Below are positions 1 to 5,550 of a DNA stretch of 8,188 nt, in pieces. The position numbers and the translations under genes were made by a program. This stretch comes from Nitrospinaceae bacterium (GTDB lineage Bacteria > Nitrospinota > Nitrospinia > Nitrospinales > VA-1). Within the stretch, counting starts at the first letter, position 1. Each line of letters opens with the position of its first letter. The DNA is taken from the NCBI GenBank assembly GCA_029261435.1, contig JAJDBI010000321.1, positions 1-8,188 of the forward strand. The letters are read 5' to 3'. The notes below the pieces were generated by a model. It ran no database searches, was not told where the DNA came from, and was given only the letters and a program-made list of their open reading frames with translations.

Positions 1-581
1 GCCAGATTGGAATAGGAGGCTGGGCCGTAATCACCCCCAAAGGCATGCATGCTGTCCCCTGCAAGAGTCGTTATGATCCCTCGGCTATCCACCTTGCGAA
101 TGCGGTTATTTCCTCGGTCGGCAATATAAAGATTGCCCTGACGATCCAGAGAAATCCCAAAAGGATATTTTAGCAATGCATTAATGGCGAGACCAAAATC
201 ACCCCCAAAGCCTGGAAGACCTACTCCTGCCACGGTGGTGATAATCCCTTCTTGGTCAACTTTTCGAATACGGCTGTTGGATCGGTCTGAAATATAAAGC
301 CCGCCTTTGGGTCCCACTTCAATATCTGAAGGAAGATGAAGATGGGCTTCCAACGCCGGGCCGCCGTCACCACCAAAATCTGCCGTCCCGGTTCCTGCAA
401 CAGTAGTGATGATGCCATCGGGCGATACTTTGCGAATCCGGTGATTATTGCGGTCGGCAATGTACACATTATTCTTCTCATCCACAGCTAATCCAGCAGG
501 AAAGTTGAGAGATGCCTTCAAGGCCGACCCTCCATCGCCGGAATACCCGGCACTCCCATTCCCGGCTATGGTGGTGATGAT
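1..581 (-). repeat. 168-bp tandem coding repeat (NHL blades)
   Basis: The linker motif IITT(I/V/L)AG is encoded at about 581, 413, 245 and 77 (minus strand), an exact spacing of 168 bp or 56 codons. The DNA similarity reflects repeated protein blades inside one open frame, so this is internal gene structure and not a mobile or CRISPR repeat. Uniform blade length suggests recent internal duplication or strong structural constraint. Confidence 0.8.
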
Positions 582-800
582 GCCATCTGGAGTGACCTTC
601 CTGATACGGTTTTTGGAACGGTGAGAAAGATAAATACTTCCCTCTCGGTCCACTGCGATACCATCGACCAGGGTCAACACAACCGAAGTCGCCAGTTTAC
701 CGTCACCCACATCTTTATATGGAAAAGAATCAGCCGCCAGAGAGGGACTGGCTCCGAGTAGAAATAGAAACAGGATTCTAATTAAAAAACGATATCTCAT
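1..800 (-). CDS. Exported NHL-repeat protein, C-terminus cut by the window edge
   Basis: The reading frame is open from an ATG at 800-798 to the left edge, giving 266 visible residues without a stop. Residues 1-22 form a classic signal peptide: basic MRYR, then a leucine/phenylalanine-rich core, then a cleavage site after SLA or LAA. The rest consists of NHL-type beta-propeller blades of the form G-x-x-V-D-x-x-G-N-x-Y-I-A-D-R-x-N-N-R-I-R-K-V. At least four blades are visible. Between them is a linker of the type IITTVAG-x-G-x-x-G-x-x-G-D-G-G, recurring every 56 residues (residues 74, 130, 186 and 242). Such proteins are usually periplasmic or surface propellers that bind protein or ligand; the ligand cannot be told. 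The start lies 17 bp after the stop of the LRR gene with no clear ribosome binding site between them, so co-transcription and coupled translation are likely. Confidence 0.88.
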   Translation of the reverse strand, partial: MRYRFLIRILFLFLLGASPSLAADSFPYKDVGDGKLATSVVLTLVDGIAVDREGSIYLSHRSKNRIRKVTPDGIITTIAGNGSAGYSGDGGSALKASLNFPAGLAVDEKNNVYIADRNNHRIRKVSPDGIITTVAGTGTADFGGDGGPALEAHLHLPSDIEVGPKGGLYISDRSNSRIRKVDQEGIITTVAGVGLPGFGGDFGLAINALLKYPFGISLDRQGNLYIADRGNNRIRKVDSRGIITTLAGDSMHAFGGDYGPASYSNL

Positions 801-817
801 AGGCAATAGAGCTACGT

Positions 818-1606
818 TTAGCGATAGATAATTTGAACTTTTCCTTTGCGGTTAACCTTGAAGGCCGCCATCATCGAGGGATCACCCAGCAGGTTCATCG
901 CCAAATCCAGCACTTTTAGTCGAGGGAAATTTTGAGACTCGATCAAGGCAACAGCCCCCTGGTCGGTAATTTTATTTTCTCCCAGAGACAACAATTCCAA
1001 GTGCGGGAACTTCTCTGAACCGGCAAAAGCCAGTGCCCCACCGTCACCAATATCGTTGCGGAACAAATTCAACGTCAGCAACTGCGGAAATACAGAAGCC
1101 GAAGCAAGCATTGCCCCACCAACCGGAGTGATCAAATTATCGTTCAGCATGAGAGTTTTTAGATGGGAGAAGTTGCCGGATACTACAATCAACTCAATGC
1201 TGTCATCGCTGATTTCATTTTTCCACAGCTTTAACGACTCCAGTTGATTCAGATAAAGTGACTCCGAAATGGCTTTCAGTCCCAGGTCGCCAAGCAGGTT
1301 CCCCCATAGATCAATATGTTTCAACCCTGCAATATGCGGGGACTTTGCAAGTGCCTTCATACCCCTGGCTCTTATATTGTTTCCTTGAAGATGAAGAGTA
1401 GTTATCCCGGCCAGCAACTCCATCTTTGCCAGTTGCTTCGCCCCTGATGTGCCGATATTTAATCCGCTTAGATCAAGAGTCTTGCCATCCTGGCTCACAC
1501 GCTTTGCAACTAAAGCAGAAATATCCTCACTCCATGCAGAAGAAGTCAAAAAGATTAGCAGGAGGAAAGTGGCCATCAAAGAAAGTTTGGTTTGAGAGGC
1601 TGACAT
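818..1606 (-). CDS. Exported leucine-rich-repeat protein, ribonuclease-inhibitor type
   Basis: This is a 262-residue protein. Residues 1-26 look like a signal peptide, with a hydrophobic run LMATFLLLIFL and a probable cut after A-W-S, so the product is expected outside the cytoplasm. From about residue 43 the protein is a solenoid of leucine-rich repeats with consensus L-x-x-L-x-L-x-x-N-x-I-x-D-x-G-x-x-A-L/I. Six consecutive units are exactly 27 residues long, starting at ITTLHL, LKHIDL, LESLKL, LKTLML, LLTLNL and LELLSL, with a shorter unit before and a degenerate one after. This period and the helix-forming second half match the RI-like LRR class, a protein-binding scaffold with no catalytic residues. 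The ATG at 1606-1604 has no obvious ribosome binding site, but lies four bases behind the stop codon of a glycosyltransferase gene remnant, suggesting an ancestral coupled start. The NHL-repeat gene follows after 17 bp. The partner is unknown. Confidence 0.88.
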   Translation of the reverse strand: MSASQTKLSLMATFLLLIFLTSSAWSEDISALVAKRVSQDGKTLDLSGLNIGTSGAKQLAKMELLAGITTLHLQGNNIRARGMKALAKSPHIAGLKHIDLWGNLLGDLGLKAISESLYLNQLESLKLWKNEISDDSIELIVVSGNFSHLKTLMLNDNLITPVGGAMLASASVFPQLLTLNLFRNDIGDGGALAFAGSEKFPHLELLSLGENKITDQGAVALIESQNFPRLKVLDLAMNLLGDPSMMAAFKVNRKGKVQIIYR

Positions 1607-1610
1607 GAGT

Positions 1611-1682
1611 TCAGGTTAACAAATACTGGAAGATTGTGTAAATCATTTTTGTTCCACATTTAATCTTTCCGAAAAAGATGAC
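1611..1682 (-). pseudogene. Remnant of the glycosyltransferase 3' end (copy C)
   Basis: On the minus strand this stretch reads, in one open frame, a peptide ending GTKMIYTIFQYLLT and a TGA stop. The intact glycosyltransferase at 5452-6135 ends GTKIIYTIFRYLLT and TGA. Over the last 51 bp the two DNAs match at 41 positions. Further upstream the resemblance (F-x-G-x-IK) fades, and about seven codons appear to be missing relative to the intact gene. There is no start codon or catalytic part, so this is a 3' gene fragment and not a gene. The stop lies at 1613-1611, four bases before the LRR start. Confidence 0.75.
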
Positions 1683-1802
1683 TCTATCAAAGAAATCCGT
1701 GATTGAGGAAAAGGTTCAATGAAGGACATTTTGATAATTTTTACTCCGTGATCACAGCTTAAACAGTTGCAATTAAAAACCTTGTATCTCGGAGAATTAG
1801 TA

Positions 1803-1958
1803 ATGGCTGCCAAACATATCAAAATAATTCCCCATCGCCCCCCAGAACCCCAAAAACCTCAAAGAGAATTATCGCAGAGTGAAAAATTTATCACCACAAC
1901 ATTCAATACTGACCTCACTAGGAGCAGCAATACATGTTCAGCGTATCAAATGAAATAA
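1803..1958 (+). CDS. Possible small protein, 51 residues
   Basis: An ATG at 1803 follows a GGAG motif at a spacing of eight bases, and the frame is open for 51 codons to a TAA. The product is basic and proline-rich near its start (MAAKHIKIIPHRPPEPQKP) and then polar, with no signal peptide, membrane segment or family I recognise. It lies on the strand opposite to the large genes, in an otherwise gene-poor stretch and upstream of the 93-residue gene. The good ribosome binding site is the only positive evidence, and the frame could be a chance ORF. Confidence 0.3.
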   Translation: MAAKHIKIIPHRPPEPQKPQRELSQSEKFITTTFNTDLTRSSNTCSAYQMK

Positions 1959-2032
1959 AGAAGGATCAGCTATCCAATTCACACCCTCCTTCTATTCTTG
2001 AACTGGGAAATTTAAACAGCACATCTCGGAAT

Positions 2033-2059
2033 GATGGGCAGGGTTTTACCCTTCCCATC
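2033..2059. other. Strong 12-bp stem with 3-base loop
   Basis: GATGGG-C-AGGGT, loop TTT, ACCCT-T-CCCATC: eleven of twelve pairs are complementary with one C/T mismatch. It lies between the possible 51-residue gene and the 93-residue gene. No T-run follows on the plus strand, so it is not a standard intrinsic terminator. It could end transcripts by another route, protect a 3' end, or form a leader structure. Confidence 0.6.
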
Positions 2060-2067
2060 ACGCCATC

Positions 2068-2094
2068 TTGTCGGCAAGGCTGGCAATTTATAAG
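2068..2094 (+). promoter_or_regulatory. Weak candidate promoter for the 93-residue gene
   Basis: TTGTCG at 2068-2073 and TATAAG at 2089-2094 resemble -35 and -10 boxes, but the 15-base spacer is short. They lie about 30 to 55 bases before the start at 2123, downstream of the 2033-2059 hairpin. Assigned from pattern only. Confidence 0.25.
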
Positions 2095-2122
2095 AAACTA
2101 TAAAACATTGAAAGGAATAAAA

Positions 2123-2404
2123 ATGAGCACGATAATTGAAAACATGCAAGGCACAAGCGTTTGGTTTGGGGCTTCATCAAGCCTGTATCCACCAGCAGAG
2201 CTGGACTACAAACAAGTGATGAATAAATACACAGAAACAGAAAATTTTGGAACCACTACGGTCCCTGACGACACACTCTGGCTAATCGCTGCTTGGTATG
2301 ACAATGAGGGAAAAGGTACAGTAACAAGTTGGGTGGATGACTTTTTCGGGGAAAGATGGGTGTTTGAAGATGGCAATTTTGAACAACTGGATCCTGAATT
2401 TTAA
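2123..2404 (+). CDS. Small acidic hypothetical protein, 93 residues
   Basis: I chose the ATG at 2123 because it is preceded by AAAGGA at a spacing typical of a strong ribosome binding site, and because the sequence becomes protein-like there (MSTIIENMQGTSVWFGA). The frame extends upstream to an ATG at 1934, also with an AGGAG, which would give 156 residues. However, that extension has low-complexity polar composition and runs through the 2033-2059 hairpin. The 93-residue product is acidic and rich in aromatics, with five tryptophans (14, 53, 58, 70, 79). The C-terminal part (VDDFFGERWVFEDGNFEQLDPEF region) is strongly negative. There is no signal peptide or membrane segment, so it is probably cytoplasmic. 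I do not recognise the family. A clean terminator follows 34 bp behind the stop, supporting an independent transcription unit opposite to the neighbouring large genes. Confidence 0.6.
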   Translation: MSTIIENMQGTSVWFGASSSLYPPAELDYKQVMNKYTETENFGTTTVPDDTLWLIAAWYDNEGKGTVTSWVDDFFGERWVFEDGNFEQLDPEF

Positions 2405-2438
2405 ACAAGGACGCACAAATAATACTATGGTTTTCATG

Positions 2439-2477
2439 CCTCATGCAGGCCACTACTGCATGAGGTTATTTCTTCTC
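2439..2477 (+). terminator. Intrinsic terminator after the 93-residue gene
   Basis: Perfect 10-bp inverted repeat CCTCATGCAG / CTGCATGAGG (2439-2448 and 2456-2465) with a 7-base loop, followed by TTATTTCTTCTC on the plus strand. The other strand has no T-run after the stem, so it acts in the direction of the small gene. Confidence 0.75.
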
Positions 2478-2589
2478 GACTTATATACTTTATTTTAACG
2501 GAAGCAATCGAACAAAATGGGAACATATTCTGCATACTATTCATGTTCTGATAACCAACCAATGCCCGTTCTGGTCGCTAACGGACTTG

Positions 2590-2611
2590 TCTGCTTTCGT
2601 CCATAAGCAGA
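2590..2611. other. Hairpin behind the glycosylase gene
   Basis: TCTGCTT / AAGCAGA is a perfect 7-bp inverted repeat with an 8-base loop, 21 to 43 bases past the stop of the minus-strand glycosylase gene. No T-run follows on the minus strand, so a terminator role is possible but not shown. The region 2478-2632 otherwise holds no gene that I can support. Confidence 0.45.
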
Positions 2612-2632
2612 AGTTGGTGCTTTTGAGGTCAC

Positions 2633-3844
2633 CTACATTCGATTTTTCACAAGTGCTTTAATTAACAATGATTGTGCCATAATCGGGTCACTTCTTGTTA
2701 CGACTACGTCGTTGCAGTTATCAAATCGAGCGTAATCGGCTATCGCAGTTGAAAGTGGATCGACTAACCTTTCCAGTTGCTTCTGGCTTGCGAACTTTGG
2801 TTCAATAAACAGGGCCTTTATTTCGAAACGTGACTCATCGCGGTGTGATTTGCAGTCTATTCGACCTACCAATTGGTCTTCATGTAGTATTGGCAAGCAG
2901 AAATAACCATATTTCCTTTTCGCCTCTGGCACATAGCACTCAATTTGGTAATCAAAATCAAATACCTCCAGAATGCGGTCGCGTTGACTTACCGTGCTAT
3001 CGAATGGCGACAATAGCCGGGTAATTTTGGGTACTCGCCCAAGCGAACGTTCTAAAGCCTGTGTTTCGATCCAATACTTAGTACCACCGCCGGTTGTAAT
3101 TTCCTTTAATTTTCCCGCATCAGTTCTGCACTTCAACTCATCCTTCACACAACCACCTAGCGGCATTCCATAACGGCCTCCCGCGGTAAAGGATTTATAG
3201 TTCGCGAACCCATGCGACCTTAGTGTTGTATCAACGAGGAAGCAGGCAAACTCTTCAAGCGAAGGTACGCTAACATCGACAGACGATGGTAAAACGCGCT
3301 CGGTCAAGTCATATCTTTTTTCGAACCCATCACGCGCACTGATCATCAAATCACCCTGGAAATACAATTGTTCCAAGGCTTGTTTTGCAGGCTTCCAGTT
3401 CCACCATCCGCTACTTTTATTTCGGTTATCCTCAAAGTCCCGGGAACGAAGAGGCCCTTCAGAGTGAATCCGCTTCAGCACTCGCTTCATCATCAGCTTG
3501 GAGTCTTTGGAGAGAGCCTTTGAACCGAACTTTTTGGCGTGCAGCAAGGTAAAACGAAAGTCTTCGACTGGGCGAAATGCTGCAACAGGGACTCGCGATT
3601 CAAATATTTTCCGATCCTGGAGTAAACGGTTAATATGCTGGCTTTGAAACCCTGGGACTCGTGTTCTGAGGGTGTGATCGTGCGCACGAACGACCACTGA
3701 GATCGTATCGATTTGCACGTAGCCAAGGTGACGGATAGCTAGCAAGGTTGCATCTATGCCACGACCGAATGGTTGGCGTTTGTCTAACCCCTGGCTGGCC
3801 AGAGCGATTTGCCTTAGTCTTGCCTTGTCTATTAACTGTGTCAT
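2633..3844 (-). CDS. YcaQ/AlkX-type winged-helix DNA glycosylase
   Basis: This 403-residue protein is close to the usual length of the YcaQ family (HTH_42, formerly DUF1006), soluble and without a signal peptide. The N-terminal part has the family signature LGYVQIDTISVVVRAHDHTL (about residues 40-59). Q44-I45-D46 matches the Q-(hydrophobic)-D catalytic motif known in E. coli YcaQ, which unhooks DNA interstrand crosslinks and removes alkylated bases; the related AlkZ proteins carry Q-x-Q. Other family traits are RTRVPGF, the ESRVPVAAFRPVEDFR stretch, SGWWNWKP near residue 145, LLSPFDSTVSQRDR and the late VGRIDCKSHR segment. A role in base-excision or crosslink repair in the cytoplasm is inferred from the family. 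The ATG start lacks a clear ribosome binding site. It lies behind the copy-A glycosyltransferase remnant with about 60 bp between, so it belongs to an inserted-looking module and not to the glycosyltransferase operon proper. Confidence 0.85.
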   Translation of the reverse strand: MTQLIDKARLRQIALASQGLDKRQPFGRGIDATLLAIRHLGYVQIDTISVVVRAHDHTLRTRVPGFQSQHINRLLQDRKIFESRVPVAAFRPVEDFRFTLLHAKKFGSKALSKDSKLMMKRVLKRIHSEGPLRSRDFEDNRNKSSGWWNWKPAKQALEQLYFQGDLMISARDGFEKRYDLTERVLPSSVDVSVPSLEEFACFLVDTTLRSHGFANYKSFTAGGRYGMPLGGCVKDELKCRTDAGKLKEITTGGGTKYWIETQALERSLGRVPKITRLLSPFDSTVSQRDRILEVFDFDYQIECYVPEAKRKYGYFCLPILHEDQLVGRIDCKSHRDESRFEIKALFIEPKFASQKQLERLVDPLSTAIADYARFDNCNDVVVTRSDPIMAQSLLIKALVKNRM

Positions 3845-3861
3845 ACGATAGCTATTAATTA

Positions 3862-3905
3862 CGCGGACTTACAATCCGTGTACCAAGAGTGGTAACCAAC
3901 CACGG
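3862..3905. other. Dense inverted repeats ahead of the glycosylase gene
   Basis: Several overlapping stems lie between the glycosyltransferase remnant and the glycosylase start. CGGA/TCCG (3864-3867, 3875-3878) has a 7-base loop, extendable to six pairs. CCGTG-TACC (3876-3884) can pair with GGTA (3891-3894) and CACGG (3901-3905) with a 6-base bulge. GTGGT/ACCAC (3889-3893, 3899-3903) is an alternative. The role is unknown: leader structure or a recombination scar. Confidence 0.45.
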
Positions 3906-3907
3906 GG

Positions 3908-4006
3908 TCAGGTTTGAAAATACTTGAAGATTGTATAAATAATTTTCGTGTCTGCTTTGCCGGTGCCTGAAAAGGCCCCAGTGATCTTGGAGACCACTAT
4001 CCTGTC
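3908..4006 (-). pseudogene. Remnant of the glycosyltransferase 3' end (copy A)
   Basis: Together with one flanking base (3907) this stretch aligns without gaps to 5451-5550, with 87 of 100 bases identical. In the same reading frame it encodes DRIVVSKITGAFSGTGKADT followed by KIIYTIFKYFQT and TGA. The intact protein (residues 196-227) has DRIGVSKITGTFSGTIKAGT and KIIYTIFRYLLT, so 25 of 32 residues agree and no stop or frameshift has appeared. The similarity stops abruptly on both sides: at the stop codon on one, and at 4006 on the other. It lacks a start and all catalytic motifs. The first ten bases overlap the end of the questin-oxidase-like gene in another frame. Confidence 0.9.
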
Positions 4007-5208
4007 CCATCTTCTATTTTTCTTACTTCTGGAGTAGTGGTGAAATTACCCGCCGCGATTCGGAACAGCGAACGATGACCAAATCTTCTCCATAGCAAGC
4101 GCTGCACGTACACCAACTTTGGATTGTGTTCCTCTTCCTCAATAATGGCTCGGGCAACAATTTTCTCCCAGGTTTGCCCTTCCTTCAGATCCTCATCATG
4201 ATCGATGGTATTATTGTATTTTGAGTGAAGAGCTTCAAGTGTTGCTCGCGTTGGAACTTCATCATCAGAAAATACAACTCCCAGCATAGCTGTCCAATAA
4301 CATTTTATAGCGCGTTTCTGTTGTTGGACCGGTAATCGATTTGCGATCTGTTCCATGCCATACAGCGACGTAATCAGGTGCAGGACCAGAAAATCTCCCG
4401 GCTTTGCCAGATAAAAAAGAGTCAAACCTTCATAAAGTTCTTTCCATATGGTTTCCATGTCCAGATTCTCAATCCAGGCTGGTGTTGTGTGGATTAGTAG
4501 ATGTCCTTCTGCAAGAACCTTGGCGATATCATTTTGAAATCCTGTTATGACAAGCTCGGGATGAAAGCCGGAAGATACGCTGTACTTTTCATTGGTGAGA
4601 GTTGCTTCACGCCAGTTGTTGAGGGTTTCGCCATCAGTTTCCCAAGCTTCTGCAATATGAAGTAGCGATCCCAGCACTGACTTATCTGCATTTGATCCCA
4701 AAGCGGAGGAAAAAGTTTTTTCAGGTTGGCACGATACATAAGAAAAAGCCATGTATGCCAATCCTTCTATTGTCATCCAGCGGTTGCCAGAGTCTAATGC
4801 CCAGCCCAAGTGTATGGTTCCGTGCATGAGCGAACCAACACAGCCCGGCAAGAGACTGGGAACATATTCTTCAAACAACCGCTCAAGTCCCAGTTCTTTT
4901 TCCTTCTGATCAAAAAACTGGCAGTAGGAAGAGAAACTGCTATGTTTTCCAAAATAAATCTGCCAGTTGTCTTGAGTGATTATATGTTCTGAGGTTTTCG
5001 GAGCCTCCAGACCAAAGCCATAAGTCGTATACTTTACGTAGTGGTCGTAAAACTCTTTGATCCTTTGCGCAGATGCCTCAAGACCTTTAAGAGCAACAAC
5101 ACCTTGTTTAACATGGTTGGTTAAGAAACCATTGAACTCGATGTGGTAGGACTGGTCGCTAAGCAGGGTCTCTACTATCTCCAAATCATTTTTTACGTCT
5201 ATGGACAA
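3997..5208 (-). CDS. Questin-oxidase-like protein (AflY/GedK-related family)
   Basis: This is a 403-residue cytoplasmic-type protein without a signal peptide or membrane helix. Traits of the questin-oxidase-like family (formerly DUF4243) are visible. These are an N-terminal segment FNGFLTNHVKQGVVALKGLE (residues 25-44) with further RIKEFYDHY; a central histidine motif LMHGTIHLGWAL (127-138); FLVLHLITSLYGMEQI (273-288); and a C-terminal E-H-N-P-K-L segment (360-365). Fungal members (AflY in aflatoxin synthesis, questin oxidase in geodin synthesis) do Baeyer-Villiger-type ring opening of anthraquinones. The substrate of bacterial members is not known, and no polyketide genes lie nearby. The start is a TTG with a good AAGGA eight bases before it. 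The stop TAG and the last residues (GTG) are encoded inside the copied glycosyltransferase fragment, so the original C-terminus may have been altered. The family call is fairly secure; the reaction here is not. Confidence 0.75.
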   Translation of the reverse strand: MSIDVKNDLEIVETLLSDQSYHIEFNGFLTNHVKQGVVALKGLEASAQRIKEFYDHYVKYTTYGFGLEAPKTSEHIITQDNWQIYFGKHSSFSSYCQFFDQKEKELGLERLFEEYVPSLLPGCVGSLMHGTIHLGWALDSGNRWMTIEGLAYMAFSYVSCQPEKTFSSALGSNADKSVLGSLLHIAEAWETDGETLNNWREATLTNEKYSVSSGFHPELVITGFQNDIAKVLAEGHLLIHTTPAWIENLDMETIWKELYEGLTLFYLAKPGDFLVLHLITSLYGMEQIANRLPVQQQKRAIKCYWTAMLGVVFSDDEVPTRATLEALHSKYNNTIDHDEDLKEGQTWEKIVARAIIEEEEHNPKLVYVQRLLWRRFGHRSLFRIAAGNFTTTPEVRKIEDGTG

Positions 5209-5216
5209 TGTGATTT

Positions 5217-5221
5217 TCCTT
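5217..5221 (-). promoter_or_regulatory. Ribosome binding site deciding a TTG start
   Basis: On the minus strand AAGGA is followed by eight bases and then TTG at 5208-5206. No ATG or GTG lies at a comparable distance, so this motif supports the rare TTG start of the questin-oxidase-like gene. Confidence 0.7.
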
Positions 5222-5450
5222 TTTTATCCGTGAATTAATAAACCATATTCGTTTTATAAAAATTAATCAGAATCGCTGCAGGCTTACAATCAGCGTGCCA
5301 GGTAGCGGCGTGAGGCTTGTTAGGTGCGATGCTACCAATATTGCTGCCTCCTCAGTGCCCTAACGCAAATTGAATCACCTTTTATGGGTTGAATTTTATC
5401 GCCAGTAAGGGACTGGGACAGCCAACCTTCTGGGAAAGTGAGTTTTAGGA
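5222..5450 (-). other. Structured leader between the glycosyltransferase and questin-oxidase-like genes
   Basis: No gene is supported here. On the minus strand the stretch contains CCAGT/ACTGG (5402-5406, 5412-5416) after the glycosyltransferase stop, GTTAGG/CCTAAC (5319-5324, 5359-5364), GGTAGC/GCTACC (5301-5306, 5331-5336) and CGCTG/CAGCG (5274-5278, 5291-5295). An AT-rich run near 5225-5270 just before the ribosome binding site could hold a promoter, but I see no convincing -35/-10 pair. None of the stems is followed by a T-run, so a terminator is not evident. Confidence 0.4.
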
Positions 5451-5550
5451 GTCAGGTTAACAAATACCTGAAGATCGTATAAATAATTTTCGTGCCTGCT
5501 TTGATGGTGCCGGAAAAGGTGCCGGTGATCTTGGAGACCCCTATCCTGTC
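5451..5550 (-). repeat. Direct repeat, intact-gene copy (copy B)
   Basis: These are the last 33 codons, including the stop, of the intact glycosyltransferase gene, plus one base. This 100-bp unit recurs at 3907-4006 (87% identical, ungapped), and its stop-proximal half recurs at 1611-1661 (41 of 51). All copies point the same way, and similarity ends within a base or two of the stop codon in each. Confidence 0.9.

Noticed and set aside
1..700. CRISPR-like or mobile repeat array
   Set aside because: The 168-bp periodicity lies within one open frame and encodes NHL blades.
1934..2404. Longer 156-residue version of the small plus-strand gene
   Set aside because: The ATG at 1934 has a possible ribosome binding site, but the extra 63 residues look like non-coding sequence and cross a strong hairpin. 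The ATG at 2123 has the better signal. Kept only as an alternative in the gene entry.
2590..2611. Intrinsic terminator of the glycosylase gene
   Set aside because: The stem is good, but no T-run follows on the minus strand, so it is listed only as a hairpin.
3862..3892. tRNA-like anticodon arm (minus strand, loop TTGTAAG with a GTA anticodon)
   Set aside because: The D-arm region is too short, and there is no T-arm, acceptor stem or TTCGAA-like sequence, so it is not a tRNA gene.
2633..5208. Possible duplication, because two neighbouring proteins both have 403 residues
   Set aside because: Their sequences and motifs are unrelated; the equal length is coincidence.
5319..5364. Integron attC-like boxes GTTAGG and CCTAAC
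   Set aside because: On both strands the boxes come in the order GTTAGG then CCTAAC, opposite to an attC site. No similar element is found behind the other module genes and no integron integrase is present.
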